Part shown: in pieces, positions 9,025 through 18,532 of the stretch | Layout: each line of letters starts with the position of its first letter | Position numbering within the stretch: the stretch's first letter is position 1 | Assembly (NCBI RefSeq): GCF_018398425.1 | Contig: NZ_JADPMV010000001.1 | Location: 682,001-746,000 of the forward strand | DNA length: 64,000 nucleotides | Direction: 5' to 3' | Origin: Pseudomonas lalucatii | Lineage (GTDB): Bacteria > Pseudomonadota > Gammaproteobacteria > Pseudomonadales > Pseudomonadaceae | Made by a program: the position numbers and the translations under genes | Notes under the pieces: generated by a model | Told to the model about the DNA's origin: nothing | Databases searched by the model: none | Seen by the model: the letters and a program-made list of their open reading frames with translations, nothing else

Positions 9025-10152
9025 TCAGGCTTTCGACCAGACAGTACGGTTGATGTAATCGGTGTAACTGAGCACCACCCTGACCACCTGCTTGGATACC
9101 GGGCCGGCCTGGTAGTCCTTCACCACCGGGATTACGCGCCGGGCACGGTCATGCTGGCTGGTCACCACACGCACCGCATCCAACACAGGCTCCTTTCTCA
9201 GGCCGCTCATGATCAGCGTGCCCTCATCCATGCCCTCCGGCCGCTCATGGGCATTGCGGATGGTGATCGCCGGCAGGTTCAGCAACGAAGCTTCTTCGGT
9301 GATGGTGCCGCTATCGGATAGCACACAGAACGCCGACATCTGCAGCTTGATGTAATCCAGCAAACCGAACGGCTTGACGAAACGGATCAGCGGATGGTCC
9401 AACGACTCGCCCAGTGCCTCCAGGCGTTTCCGGGTACGGGGGTGCGTGGAGACGATGATCGGGTACTGGTACGTCTCGGCCAGCGCCCGCAGGGTCTCCA
9501 GCAGATCGCGCAAGTTCTCGGGTGTATCGACGTTCTCTTCCCGATGGGTACTGACGATGAAGAACTTACCCTCCTCCAGCCCTTCGCGCTGCAGCACATC
9601 GGAGGCCTGGATACGCGGCATGTAGTAATCCAGCACTTCCTCCATGTGCGAACCGGTCTTGATGATGGTTTCCGGGCGAATGCCCTCGGCGATCAAGTAA
9701 CGGCGCGCATGTTCGGTCAGCACCATATTGATATCGCTCAGATGGTCGAGAACCTTGCGGTTCAACTCCTCCGGCACCCGCTGGTCGAAACAACGATTCC
9801 CCGCCTCCATGTGGAAAACAGGGATTTTCCGGCGCTTGGCGGCAATCACCGCCAGGCAGGTATTGGTGTCGCCGTACAGTAAGAGCGCATCGGGCTTTTC
9901 CAGTTCGAACACCTCGTCGGCCTTGGCGATCACTTCGGCGATGGTCTTCGCCGCCGTATCGCCGGCAGCTCCGAGGAAATGATCCGGCTTGCGAATATCC
10001 AGATCATCGAAAAACACCTGGTTCAATTCGAAGTCGTAATTCTGCCCCGAATGCACCAGCACATGCTGAACCTGCTTATCCAGTTCCGCGATCACGCGGC
10101 TCATCTTGATCAGCTCCGGGCGGGTGCCAACCAGCGTCATCACCTTAAGCAT
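9025..10152 (-). CDS. fnlC: FnlC/WbjD, UDP-N-acetyl-L-fucosamine pathway C2 epimerase
   Basis: This 375-residue WecB-like UDP-sugar 2-epimerase reads MLKVMTLVGTRPELIKMSRV at its N-terminus. An earlier start at 10191 would add 13 residues unlike the family, so I use the ATG at 10152, which overlaps the fnlA stop by 8 bases. LVHSGQNYDFELNQVFFDDL, the diagnostic HMEAGNRCFDQRVPEE and SDSGTITEEASLL are FnlC-type rather than WbpI-type (UDP-GlcNAc(3NAc)A epimerase). The enzyme converts UDP-L-pneumosamine (2-acetamido-2,6-dideoxy-L-talose) to UDP-L-FucNAc in the last step of the FnlA-FnlB-FnlC route. Cytoplasmic. Confidence 0.9.
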   Translation of the reverse strand: MLKVMTLVGTRPELIKMSRVIAELDKQVQHVLVHSGQNYDFELNQVFFDDLDIRKPDHFLGAAGDTAAKTIAEVIAKADEVFELEKPDALLLYGDTNTCLAVIAAKRRKIPVFHMEAGNRCFDQRVPEELNRKVLDHLSDINMVLTEHARRYLIAEGIRPETIIKTGSHMEEVLDYYMPRIQASDVLQREGLEEGKFFIVSTHREENVDTPENLRDLLETLRALAETYQYPIIVSTHPRTRKRLEALGESLDHPLIRFVKPFGLLDYIKLQMSAFCVLSDSGTITEEASLLNLPAITIRNAHERPEGMDEGTLIMSGLRKEPVLDAVRVVTSQHDRARRVIPVVKDYQAGPVSKQVVRVVLSYTDYINRTVWSKA

Positions 10153-11155
10153 CGAGCTGCTCCTGAATGTAGTCCAGCTTGAGCAACACATCCTTGATGC
10201 CTTGGATGCTCAGGCGCTCGGTATTGTGCGAGGTGTAGTCGTCCAGTTCGGAAATATGCTGCTCGCCCTCGACGAAAAACTTCTTGTAGTTCAGGTCACG
10301 GTTATCCGCGGGAATTCGATAATAGCGGTCCATGTCCTCGGCCTTGGCCATTTCCTCGCGGGAAATCAGCGACTCATACAGCTTCTCGCCATGCCGAGTG
10401 CCGATCACCTTTACCGGGTTGTCGCGGGAAAACAGCTCTTTGAGCGCCAGGGCAAGGTCCGCCACCGTCGAGGCAGGGGCCTTCTGCACAAAGATGTCGC
10501 CCTGCTCGGCATGCTCGAAGGCATGCAGGACCAGATCCACCGAATCTTCCAGCGACATCAAGAAACGGGTCATGTTCGGATCGGTGACAGTCAGCGGCTC
10601 GCCGCTCTTGAGCTGGCTGATGAACAGCGGGATCACCGAGCCACGCGAAGCCATCACGTTACCGTAGCGGGTCGCACAGATGACCGGACCGGACTCTGGA
10701 ATCATCCGAGACTTGGCGACCATGAGCTTTTCCGCCATGGCCTTGGAAATGCCCATGGCATTGATCGGGTAGACCGCCTTATCCGTGCTGAGCACCACCA
10801 CACGCTTGACGCCGGTGGCAATCGCCGCATTCAGCACATTCTCCGTGCCGATGACATTGGTACGTACCGCTTCCATGGGGTAGAACTCGCAGGATGGCAC
10901 CTGCTTCAGCGCAGCAGCATGAAAGATATAGTCAACACCAACCATGGCTTGCGAAATGCTGTCGTAATCGCGCACATCGCCGATATAGAACTTGACCTTG
11001 TCATTGGCCAGGGCAATGCGCATATCCTCCTGCTTCTTCTCGTCCCGGCTGAACACCCGGATTTCCTTGACATGGGTATCGAGGAAGCGCTTCAACACGG
11101 TATTACCGAAGGAACCGGTACCGCCGGTAATCATCAAGACTTTGTCATCAAACAT
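10145..11155 (-). CDS. fnlA: FnlA/WbjB, UDP-GlcNAc 4,6-dehydratase/5-epimerase
   Basis: This 336-residue SDR has MITGGTGSFGNTVL at the N-terminus, VVVLSTDKAVYPINAMGISK (catalytic Thr/Asp/Lys region, ~125) and RYGNVMASRGSVIPLF. This is the soluble CapE/WbjB type, which both dehydrates UDP-GlcNAc and epimerises C5 (and C3) in the first step to UDP-L-FucNAc. It starts 30 bases after fnlB and ends within the fnlC start. Gene order here is fnlB-fnlA-fnlC, not the A-B-C order usual in enteric loci. No sign of damage. Confidence 0.92.
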   Translation of the reverse strand: MFDDKVLMITGGTGSFGNTVLKRFLDTHVKEIRVFSRDEKKQEDMRIALANDKVKFYIGDVRDYDSISQAMVGVDYIFHAAALKQVPSCEFYPMEAVRTNVIGTENVLNAAIATGVKRVVVLSTDKAVYPINAMGISKAMAEKLMVAKSRMIPESGPVICATRYGNVMASRGSVIPLFISQLKSGEPLTVTDPNMTRFLMSLEDSVDLVLHAFEHAEQGDIFVQKAPASTVADLALALKELFSRDNPVKVIGTRHGEKLYESLISREEMAKAEDMDRYYRIPADNRDLNYKKFFVEGEQHISELDDYTSHNTERLSIQGIKDVLLKLDYIQEQLDA

Positions 11156-11185
11156 AAACAGTCACCACACTCGAAAATATAAAAA

Positions 11186-12043
11186 TTAACGCTGGTCACG
11201 CATCATTTTGACCAGCTCGGGCCAGGCCGGGGGTAGGTAACCAGTGGCCTGACGGAAACGAGAAGAGTCCAACGAGCGGTCGATACAGACCTGCTCGTCT
11301 GGAATGATCTGAATCTTGTGCCCATAGACCTCGGCCACCAGCCTGAGCAGCGACAACTTGTCGATCGGCTCGACTGATACATGATAGAGGCCGTGCAATT
11401 CAGGAGCCGGGACCACATAGTCCTTCATCACCCTAGCCAGTTCGACAGTGGGCAAGCCAGAAAATATAGCTTTTGCATAGCCCTTGACCGGACCACTTTG
11501 CGAAAGAAACCAGTCAATCAAAGAGAAGTGGGTGCCTAGCTCATGCCCGATAATGGAAGTACGCAGCGTAATCGCGTGCGGCACCTCATGAAGCTCGCCA
11601 ATGAACTTCGACTTACCATAGAGATCTTCCGCATCCGAGAGGTCAGCCTCGGTATACATCCCCTTGCGGCCAGAGAACACGCAATCCGTGCTCACATGGA
11701 TCAACCGAGCGCCCGCCAAGCCACAGAGCTTCGCCAATCGATGTGGCAGCATGGCGTTAATCGGCAAGGCCGAGAGCGGATCTTTGGCGTCGGCCAACTG
11801 CTTGATCAAACCGACGCAGTTGATGACGACATCTGGGCGGATACGCTCAAGCACACTAATTAGTGCATCTTGGTCAAGCACATCGATATTGCTAATCAAC
11901 TGGGCATGAAGCTGCTCAGGAAAATGACGCCGCCCTCCGGCATTGCGCAATGTGCCCCATACTTGGTAGCTCTGGTCGTGGGAAAGCTGCCTAAAAACAG
12001 CACTCCCCAACATACCGGTCACGCCCAATACCAGAACATTCAT
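11186..12043 (-). CDS. fnlB: FnlB/WbjC, RmlD-like reductase for UDP-L-FucNAc synthesis
   Basis: This 285-residue protein belongs to the dTDP-4-dehydrorhamnose-reductase-like SDR family. It has VLGVTGMLGSAVFRQL at the N-terminus, INCVGLIKQLADAKDP (~75), HVSTDCVFSGRKG (~115) and YGKSKFIGE (catalytic Tyr-Lys, ~142). The CVGLIKQ segment fits the FnlB/WbjC branch rather than RmlD. It would reduce and epimerise the FnlA product to UDP-L-pneumosamine. Its ATG overlaps the stop of the wbuB-like gene by 4 bases. GC content rises again here compared with the low-GC genes upstream. Confidence 0.88.
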   Translation of the reverse strand: MNVLVLGVTGMLGSAVFRQLSHDQSYQVWGTLRNAGGRRHFPEQLHAQLISNIDVLDQDALISVLERIRPDVVINCVGLIKQLADAKDPLSALPINAMLPHRLAKLCGLAGARLIHVSTDCVFSGRKGMYTEADLSDAEDLYGKSKFIGELHEVPHAITLRTSIIGHELGTHFSLIDWFLSQSGPVKGYAKAIFSGLPTVELARVMKDYVVPAPELHGLYHVSVEPIDKLSLLRLVAEVYGHKIQIIPDEQVCIDRSLDSSRFRQATGYLPPAWPELVKMMRDQR

Positions 12044-13287
12044 TTCGACATCCCTCTTCCTTCGTTAATTCTATTTTCAAGGATTTCCACTAGACGCTGG
12101 CTCTGTCGCGCCATCTCAAAATTCGCCAGAAAATACTCTCGCCCCGACTGCCCGAGCTTTTCGCGTGCCTCCGGCGACATGTGGAATAGTCGCTCGATAC
12201 AGTGAGCCAGTCCGACAGAATCTTCCGCAGCGCATGACAGACCAGCTCCCGCCTCCTCAATGACACGCGCCCCTTCACCATCGAGAGCTGCAATCACAGG
12301 ACGGCCTGCGGCAAGATAGGCTTGAACCTTGCTGGGAATTGTATAAGCGAAAATTTCCTCCCGCTTGAGCGTCACCAGCAAGCCGGCTGCACGACTAAAA
12401 AACTGTGGCATTTCGGATGGAGGGAAGCGCCCCGCCAGGATCAAATTATCCAAGCCCCTCAGAGCCTTCTGCTCCTCAACCCACCCGACCATACTACCGC
12501 TACCCACCAGAACCAACTTACAGTCAGGTAGATGCCTTAATCTTTCCGCCGCCTGAACCAAGGTCTCGACAGACTGCGCAGTGCCAAGGTTACCAGCGAA
12601 AACCAGGCAAAAATTTTGCTCTAGCTGCGCCAACAACTCGGCAGGAACCTGAGTGCTGGTCGCTGGCTGCAGGGGCGAATCCTGGTGGGAATTGGGGTAG
12701 TAAACGATTTTATCTTCTCGCGCATAGCGCGCGACCGGGGCCCTAAATGCCCTTGACTGCACGAGCAACGTATCCGTGCACGCATAAATTCCGCGGACCA
12801 ACCAGCCTACCAACCGCAACGCCATACGATTGCGAATGAACCCAGTTGCGCTCAAACTTTCAGGCCAGAGGTCCTGAATCCAGATGGCGAGATGTGACCC
12901 TAATCGCCATTTTAAATAAATAGCCGGAATTGCGGAGGTGACTGGCGACGGAGCAAAAACAAAAACTACATCAAACGAACGCCCTTGGACCGCCCGCGGG
13001 AAAAATACAAGCCCGTTCAGTACGAAAGAAAGATAGTTCAGCAATAAGTTTTTTGCACCTCCATTACCTCGCGGACGCAGAGGCACACGACTCACTAATG
13101 CACCAGATTCAAAAATCTCATCAATACATCCATGCTTTAAGTAGCCTTGAAAAATTTCACCTTCAGGGTAATTTGGCTTGCCCGTTAAAATGTGCACTCT
13201 GTGGCCCTGAGAAATCAAGACCCTGACCAAATCATTGATAATGAAAGACTCAGGCCAAAAATATTGACTAACTAGAAGAATATTCAA
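12040..13287 (-). CDS. wbuB: WbuB-like family 4 glycosyltransferase (putative L-FucNAc transferase)
   Basis: This 415-residue GT-B glycosyltransferase has the N-terminal MNILLVSQYFWPESFIIND, IWIQDLWPESL (~137), FAGNLGTAQSVETLVQAAERL (~225) and the GT4 donor-site stretch KREEIFAYTIPSKVQAYLAAGRPVI, cut here for length across its conserved Glu (~310-335). This profile is that of WbuB, encoded next to fnlABC in enteric loci and called WbjE in the P. aeruginosa O11 locus. It is thought to add L-FucNAc to the lipid-linked acceptor on the cytoplasmic face. Position directly before fnlB with a 4-base overlap supports that role; specificity is inference. Confidence 0.8.
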   Translation of the reverse strand: MNILLVSQYFWPESFIINDLVRVLISQGHRVHILTGKPNYPEGEIFQGYLKHGCIDEIFESGALVSRVPLRPRGNGGAKNLLLNYLSFVLNGLVFFPRAVQGRSFDVVFVFAPSPVTSAIPAIYLKWRLGSHLAIWIQDLWPESLSATGFIRNRMALRLVGWLVRGIYACTDTLLVQSRAFRAPVARYAREDKIVYYPNSHQDSPLQPATSTQVPAELLAQLEQNFCLVFAGNLGTAQSVETLVQAAERLRHLPDCKLVLVGSGSMVGWVEEQKALRGLDNLILAGRFPPSEMPQFFSRAAGLLVTLKREEIFAYTIPSKVQAYLAAGRPVIAALDGEGARVIEEAGAGLSCAAEDSVGLAHCIERLFHMSPEAREKLGQSGREYFLANFEMARQSQRLVEILENRINEGRGMSK

Positions 13288-13302
13288 CGACTCACACCCA
13301 AC

Positions 13303-14178
13303 CTATCTTCCGGAAAAAAATTTGTAGAATTTTTCACGAAAAAAATAAAGAGATGCTTTTGAATGAAATAGCGCTTTAATTTTACTCATGAATGGAACAC
13401 AAGGAACCAGCAGGATAAGGCTCGAAGCACCTAAATACCTGAGCACATGAACAGAAAACTCAAATAGTAATTTACGACGCTGTTCACCAGAAAGACTTTC
13501 GCCATGTTCCTCAATAAAATAAAAAGCTGCCTTTTGTCTTGCCCACATCTGAGAGTTCACCACATCAAAGCTGGCACCTCTTCGGTAGCTGTTTTCTGAA
13601 TGAATTCTATAGAAGAGGCCGATAAGCGGAACTTGGAATTTAGCAACACGGGAAAACCTTGCATGCAAAACAAGCCAGCTATCCTCATTCGCAAGCATTG
13701 CAGGAATTGGAAACGCCAACCGTCCAAAAGCCTTGTTAAAGGCCATGCACCCACCTGACTCAAGACCCAAGCTTTTATTTTTCGGCAAAATCATGCCATC
13801 ATATTTCTTGCTCTCAGAGAAAGACTGCAACTTACATAAACTGAGTGCAGGTTCAGAAACTGCCACCTGACGAAGTGGCGAAACTCTAGCCTCAACTACA
13901 TCAGGAACAATACAGTCATCGCCAGCAATCAATATGAAGTAATCACCAGCGGCCTTTTCAAAAGCCAAACTAAAGGCAGCAGCCTTACCTATGCCAGCAG
14001 TCCTAAAGAGCTTTACAGATGAGTAGCCGAGGGACTCGACAACCTCAGGAGTCCCGTCATTAGATCCATCATCGACAACAATTACCTCAATGGGAGAAGA
14101 AGCAATACAAACTATAGAATCAAGTGCATCCTTGATATACCTTGCTTCATTTTTTACTGACATCAAAAAACTAATCAC
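13303..14178 (-). CDS. Family 2 glycosyltransferase
   Basis: This 291-residue GT-A fold protein has ISFLMSVKNEARYIKDALDS at the start, VIVVDDGSNDGTPEVV (nucleotide-sugar binding Asp, ~35-50), a divergent DXD segment LIAGDDCIVPD (~83) and NEDSWLVLHAR (catalytic ED, ~165). The C-terminus has a hydrophobic stretch SLILLVPCVPFM that may anchor it to the membrane. It is AT-richer than the cluster ends and uses rarer codons, typical of the serotype-specific centre of O-antigen loci. It starts one base after the wzy stop. It probably adds one O-unit residue; the sugar is not predictable. Confidence 0.82.
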   Translation of the reverse strand: MISFLMSVKNEARYIKDALDSIVCIASSPIEVIVVDDGSNDGTPEVVESLGYSSVKLFRTAGIGKAAAFSLAFEKAAGDYFILIAGDDCIVPDVVEARVSPLRQVAVSEPALSLCKLQSFSESKKYDGMILPKNKSLGLESGGCMAFNKAFGRLAFPIPAMLANEDSWLVLHARFSRVAKFQVPLIGLFYRIHSENSYRRGASFDVVNSQMWARQKAAFYFIEEHGESLSGEQRRKLLFEFSVHVLRYLGASSLILLVPCVPFMSKIKALFHSKASLYFFREKFYKFFSGR

Positions 14179-14179
14179 C

Positions 14180-15469
14180 TCAGCCCTCCCTCGTCATTTT
14201 TCTTGTAAACAAAAAAACAGATAGAACACACAAAAATAAACCCCCACTAAAAAACATAGACAACAAAGAAACACTTATTAAGCCAAAAGCGATTACTGGC
14301 AATGCGAAAACAAAAGGAGCCACCCCGCCTTTCACAACCCACCCAAACAAACACCCAACAACAAGAGAAAACAGAAACACCCCAGGAAATCCAAATCCGA
14401 CATATGCCTCAGATATGTATGCTGCATTAGAGTTACCCTTTGACTCTTCGCCAGACCCAAACTGAAACCTGAAAACGTTACGCTCCAAATCAGCAAACTC
14501 AACCCCAAACAAGATAGAGAGATATCTGTTTACTGAGAAAAATAAATAGTCATCGTACACAACCCTCCAATAGTAAAAAGTATCGTAGATAGTCACAAAG
14601 GGTATCCAAAAGAACCTATTAAAAAGATAAGAATGCACCCCACCCTCATTCAAATCATAAAACAAAAATTGATAATCAGCCTGCTCTCTCAAAGAAACTT
14701 TTCTTAACACTGGCAACTTGTTGCATTCCTGACAGGAAGTTTTAATATATCCCACCTCATTTGGCGCATAGGCAGCATAGGAATGGTCACTTTCAAGACC
14801 ATAACTGACTACCCCCCCTCCTCGACCAAAGGACACAATTGAAACAAAAGCCAGGAAAGCGATAGCAAATAGCAAAACCCTCCAGAAATCCTTCTTATAG
14901 CCGGAAACCCAAGTATAGAAAAGAACTGGCAAATAGCCCCAAAGCAATAGACTTTTTTCCATGGCTGAAACAGCAGTAAAAGTGAAAGCAATGAGAAAAA
15001 GGTAAAAAAACACTCGCCCTTTTATACAAAACAAGACAACCATAGCAAAAGGTATAAAACCTCTTGTTAAAATCGACCTTAAATAAGCAAAAACCTGCCA
15101 CCCTCCCTCCTGCATTTTATGAAACTCCGCCCTCATGACCGAGGGGTTCCCGCCGTGCAAAACAAGTTCAAGAATAGGAACTCCACCATAAGAGTAATAA
15201 AGGGACAAGTAAGAAACAAAATATAATAAAACAAAAAATCTAAAAGTCACACCACCCCAACCCGATAAACACACCTCTCGCACACGAGAAACTTTAAAAG
15301 CCAAGAAGCCGCCAGCAAAATAAAACACAACCGACAATACGGAGACAAACAAAACCAACAGAGAAACATAATCCGAGTACTTAAAAGCGACATAAAATGA
15401 CTGCGGAATAACAAATAGAAACATCATTAAAGGCAAGATCAAAAAAACCATCAGACGACTACCGACCAT
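14180..15469 (-). CDS. wzy: Putative O-antigen polymerase Wzy
   Basis: This 429-residue integral membrane protein has about 10-12 hydrophobic helices, among them LMVFLILPLMMFLFVIP near the start and a pair of C-terminal helices. A large periplasmic-type loop at about residues 215-330 contains GRGGGVVSYGLESDHSYAAY and the conserved-looking FRFQFGSGEESKGNSNAAY. The topology, location between wzx and a glycosyltransferase, and low GC all fit Wzy, which joins O units in the periplasm; Wzy proteins share little sequence, so the call rests on topology and context. An O-unit flippase is already accounted for by the neighbouring wzx. Confidence 0.75.
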   Translation of the reverse strand: MVGSRLMVFLILPLMMFLFVIPQSFYVAFKYSDYVSLLVLFVSVLSVVFYFAGGFLAFKVSRVREVCLSGWGGVTFRFFVLLYFVSYLSLYYSYGGVPILELVLHGGNPSVMRAEFHKMQEGGWQVFAYLRSILTRGFIPFAMVVLFCIKGRVFFYLFLIAFTFTAVSAMEKSLLLWGYLPVLFYTWVSGYKKDFWRVLLFAIAFLAFVSIVSFGRGGGVVSYGLESDHSYAAYAPNEVGYIKTSCQECNKLPVLRKVSLREQADYQFLFYDLNEGGVHSYLFNRFFWIPFVTIYDTFYYWRVVYDDYLFFSVNRYLSILFGVEFADLERNVFRFQFGSGEESKGNSNAAYISEAYVGFGFPGVFLFSLVVGCLFGWVVKGGVAPFVFALPVIAFGLISVSLLSMFFSGGLFLCVLSVFLFTRKMTREG

Positions 15470-15512
15470 ACAAACCTGCCCCTGAATAAATAAAAACAGA
15501 CAGCACTATAAA

Positions 15513-16795
15513 TCAATGCAATCCAGAGCCTAATTTTTTACGCATAACATCATAGTGCCGGATACACGACACAGATAAAAAAGCATTAATCACATATAAA
15601 AACAGCATTATCACACTATAAAAACCTAAAGAGCGTTCAACCTCCCAACCACATGAAGCCCCAAAAATCAAAGCCGCACTTGGCAATATCAGCCTGCAAA
15701 AATCCCATATTAGTTGCAAATCCTGCCTGCCGAGAACATTAAGCGTTTGACTAAGCGGCGCCACTACAAACTGGCCAAGAAAAAAAGGGGCCAGATACAC
15801 AACAAACTCTGCCGCCTTAGACCATTCAGCACCGAAAATCAGGTCGACACCCCACCAAGGATCAGGGTAGCCAAGGCAACTACAGGTAGCCCAACGGCAA
15901 TAAGGTTCCTGCATGAGCGCAGGTAAAAGCTCATCAAACGCTCCGGCTCAGACTCTTTGAGCCTCGGAAGTTCAGCAAGATATACGTTGGCAATCGCCAT
16001 GCCCAAAAACGCCATGGGCGCACCCATGGCTCTTTGTGCCAAAGAGAAAAAGCCCGCAGAAGATGCACCGTAAAAATAGATCAGAATAAACGGCGTCAGA
16101 TGCAGAGCACTGACATTCAAGACCCCCGCAGGGACCGAGAACAAAGGAAATCTTTTATGCCTAACAGCAAGAACTCTTAGCCGCCTCCAGGAAGGGCGTC
16201 GTATATCTCCAACAGCTCCCAACAATATCTTGAGCGCACCGACCGCCTGGCTCAGCACATAACCGAGCACCAGGGCAAGCCCGCCTACTCCCGCAAGCCC
16301 CATCCCTACTTGGGCTGTAGCTTGAAACAGACTACGATTCACATTGGCTTTTGCCAGCTCCCTGAAAGCCTTCTCTCTGACAGCCCAATAATTCGCAACT
16401 TGAAATGCACCGGCAAACATTATGCCTACTGGCAACAGCCAGATATAATCCCACTCCCCCCATAATGCAAATCCTGAGATTGATGCAACCACCAAAAATA
16501 TAAACACCAGCAAACTAGTGACAAAAAGCAGCCCGAGACATAAAAAAACCAAAGTCCGAGCCTGTTTTATATTCCGCACCTGTGGCAGAGCAAATTCATA
16601 TCGTAAAGAACTTACAGCCAATAGAATTGTCAGCGCTGAGGTAAAAGCAGCCAGCATCCCGAACTCTGCCGGAGAGAAGAGCCTGGTCAATACAGGTGTA
16701 ACACCTACTGTTATGCCTTGGGCAATTGCCGCACCACCCGCAAGAAGCATAACGGATCTTAAAAATGTACTGGCTTTCAGCTTGGCAAATGACAC
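15513..16795 (-). pseudogene. wzx: wzx O-unit flippase, split by a frameshift
   Basis: The first part (from the ATG at 16795: MSFAKLKASTFLRSVMLLAG, TPVLTRLFSPAEFGMLAAF) is a typical MATE/PST-like O-unit flippase but hits a stop at about 15839, after ATLILGGV. The continuation DLIFGAEWSKAAEFVVYLAPFF, shown here only in part, lies in another frame and runs to 15513, completing the expected ~426 residues and 12 helices. The switch is at GGTGGGGTGTCGACC (minus strand, about 15840-15854), where dropping one TG dinucleotide restores GGVDLIFG. The 1283-base span is two bases above a multiple of three. Wzx moves undecaprenyl-linked O units across the inner membrane. Whether the gene is dead or the assembly carries an indel cannot be told here. 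Confidence 0.85.
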
Positions 16796-17883
16796 TAGCC
16801 TTTACACCCACATGCTGTAGCGATGGCAGAAAGCTGTTGCTCCGACAGGTAAGGATGCATCGGCAAACTCACCACTTCGCCCGCGACCCGATCGCCCACA
16901 GGCAGAGCACTGCAAGCGTCTGCGACGGCGGGTTGTTTATTGAGTGGAATAGGGTAATGCACTGCCGTAGGCACGCCTGACTCTTTAAGCCTGGCTTGTA
17001 AGTGCTCACGCCCCACTACACGGATGGTATATTGGGCATAGACACTTGCGTTATGTGGCTCTATATAGGGAGTAGTAGTGACGCCCGCTTTATTCAACAC
17101 CCGCCCATACGTATCAGCGACTTGCTGACGCAACACAATTTCTTCCGGAAAAATATCTAATTTAGGCAATAGAATGGCGGCTTGCAGCGTGTCCAAACGG
17201 CTGTTCACGCCGACGCGGATATGGTGATAGCGCCGATCCTGACCGTGGCGAGCAATCTGACGCAGTATTGTTGCCAGCTCGTCGTCATTGGTGAAAATCG
17301 CACCACCGTCGCCGTAACAACCTAACGGTTTGCTCGGGAAGAAGCTGGTGCAGGCAATAGTAGTCAGATTGCAGGAGCGCTTGCCCTTGTAGGTCGCCCC
17401 GAAGCTCTGCGCCGCATCCTCGATCACCGGAATGCCGAATTTGGCGGCAATAGCGTTAATGGCATCGAAGTCGGCACACTGACCATACAGCGACACCGGG
17501 ATAATCGCCTTGGTACGCGGAGTGATGGCGGCTTCCAGCAGGTTCGGGTCGAGATTGTAGGTGCGCGGATCGATATCCACATACACTGGCTGCGCCCCCA
17601 ACAGGGCCACTGTTTCAGCCGTGGCGATGTAAGTGAAGCCCGGGGTGATGACTTCGTCGCCGGGGCCGATCCCTAACGCCATCTGCGCGATCTGCAAGGC
17701 ATCGGTACCGTTGGCGCAGGTAATGCAGTATTTGGCGCCGGTAAAGGAGGCGAGCTTTTCTTCCAGTTCGGCGACTTCCGGGCCGAGGATATATTGGCCA
17801 TGAGCCAGGACACGCTGGATGCCTGCGTCGATCTTGTCCTTGATACGGGCCTGCTGGGTTTTCAGGTCGATGAATTCGATCAT
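16795..17883 (-). CDS. wbpE: WbpE, PLP aminotransferase for UDP-GlcNAc3NA synthesis
   Basis: This 362-residue DegT/DnrJ/EryC1/StrS aminotransferase has CANGTDALQIA (~58), TPGFTYIATAET (~85), VIEDAAQSFGA (~160), the PLP-lysine segment SFFPSKPLGCYGDGGA (~180) and VGVNSRLDTLQAA (~225). WbpE transfers an amino group from glutamate to UDP-3-keto-GlcNAcA, giving UDP-GlcNAc3NA. The start is the ATG at 17883, one base from the wbpD stop, so the two genes are coupled. The stop region shares one base with the wzx start. Confidence 0.93.
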   Translation of the reverse strand: MIEFIDLKTQQARIKDKIDAGIQRVLAHGQYILGPEVAELEEKLASFTGAKYCITCANGTDALQIAQMALGIGPGDEVITPGFTYIATAETVALLGAQPVYVDIDPRTYNLDPNLLEAAITPRTKAIIPVSLYGQCADFDAINAIAAKFGIPVIEDAAQSFGATYKGKRSCNLTTIACTSFFPSKPLGCYGDGGAIFTNDDELATILRQIARHGQDRRYHHIRVGVNSRLDTLQAAILLPKLDIFPEEIVLRQQVADTYGRVLNKAGVTTTPYIEPHNASVYAQYTIRVVGREHLQARLKESGVPTAVHYPIPLNKQPAVADACSALPVGDRVAGEVVSLPMHPYLSEQQLSAIATACGCKG

Positions 17884-18468
17884 TTATTGCACGTCCACTT
17901 TGCTCAGAGTGTTGCCGTTCAAAACATAACGCGCATTGGTGTGCTGACAGGCAACCTCGCCCTCCCCCGTCACCGGCAATGCCAACTGCTCACCAAACTC
18001 GCTCATCCAGCCGATCTGGCGTGCCGGTACACCGACCATCAGGGCATAAGATGGCACGTCTTTGTTGATTACCGCACCAGCTCCGACGAAGGCGAACTCA
18101 CCGATTGTCACGCCGCAGACGATGGTGCAATTGGCACCAAGGGTGGCACCTTTTTTCACCAGAGTGTCACGATACTGATCCTTTCTCTCAATCAGTGAGC
18201 GAGGGTTGTAAACGTTGGTGAAGACCATGCTCGGGCCGCAGAACACGCCTTCTTCAAGAGTGACGTTGTCGTATACCGAGACGTTGTTCTGCACCTTGCA
18301 GTTATCACCGATTACGACTTTGTTGCCGACAAAAACGTTTTGACCGAGGGACACACCCTTGCCAATACGAGCTCCGCCACAGACGTGAACAAAATGCCAT
18401 ACGCGCGAGCCGTCGCCTATTTGTGCACCGTCGTCGACGATGGCGCTGGTGTGCTGATAGTAGCTCAT
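17884..18468 (-). CDS. wbpD: WbpD, UDP-GlcNAc3NA N-acetyltransferase
   Basis: This 194-residue left-handed beta-helix acetyltransferase carries hexapeptide repeats ([36 protein letters not shown] trimmed). It also has the loop [13 protein letters not shown], and [20 protein letters not shown] near residue 125, where the trimer active site lies. WbpD acetylates C3-amino UDP-GlcNAc3NA with acetyl-CoA to give UDP-GlcNAc(3NAc)A. I prefer the ATG at 18468 over the one at 18474, because AGAGGA then has a normal 7-base spacing. No WbpI-type epimerase gene was found in this window, so the gluco-configured sugar is the likely end product. Confidence 0.93.
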   Translation of the reverse strand: MSYYQHTSAIVDDGAQIGDGSRVWHFVHVCGGARIGKGVSLGQNVFVGNKVVIGDNCKVQNNVSVYDNVTLEEGVFCGPSMVFTNVYNPRSLIERKDQYRDTLVKKGATLGANCTIVCGVTIGEFAFVGAGAVINKDVPSYALMVGVPARQIGWMSEFGEQLALPVTGEGEVACQHTNARYVLNGNTLSKVDVQ

Positions 18469-18532
18469 TAACATTCCTCTTTATACTTGCATGCCGCGAG
18501 AATGAAGGCACGCATGCGAATAGCGGCCTTAA

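Noticed and set aside
9025..10152. Possible WbpI (UDP-GlcNAc(3NAc)A 2-epimerase)
   Set aside because: The GNRCFDQRVPEE motif and coupling to fnlA/fnlB point to FnlC instead.
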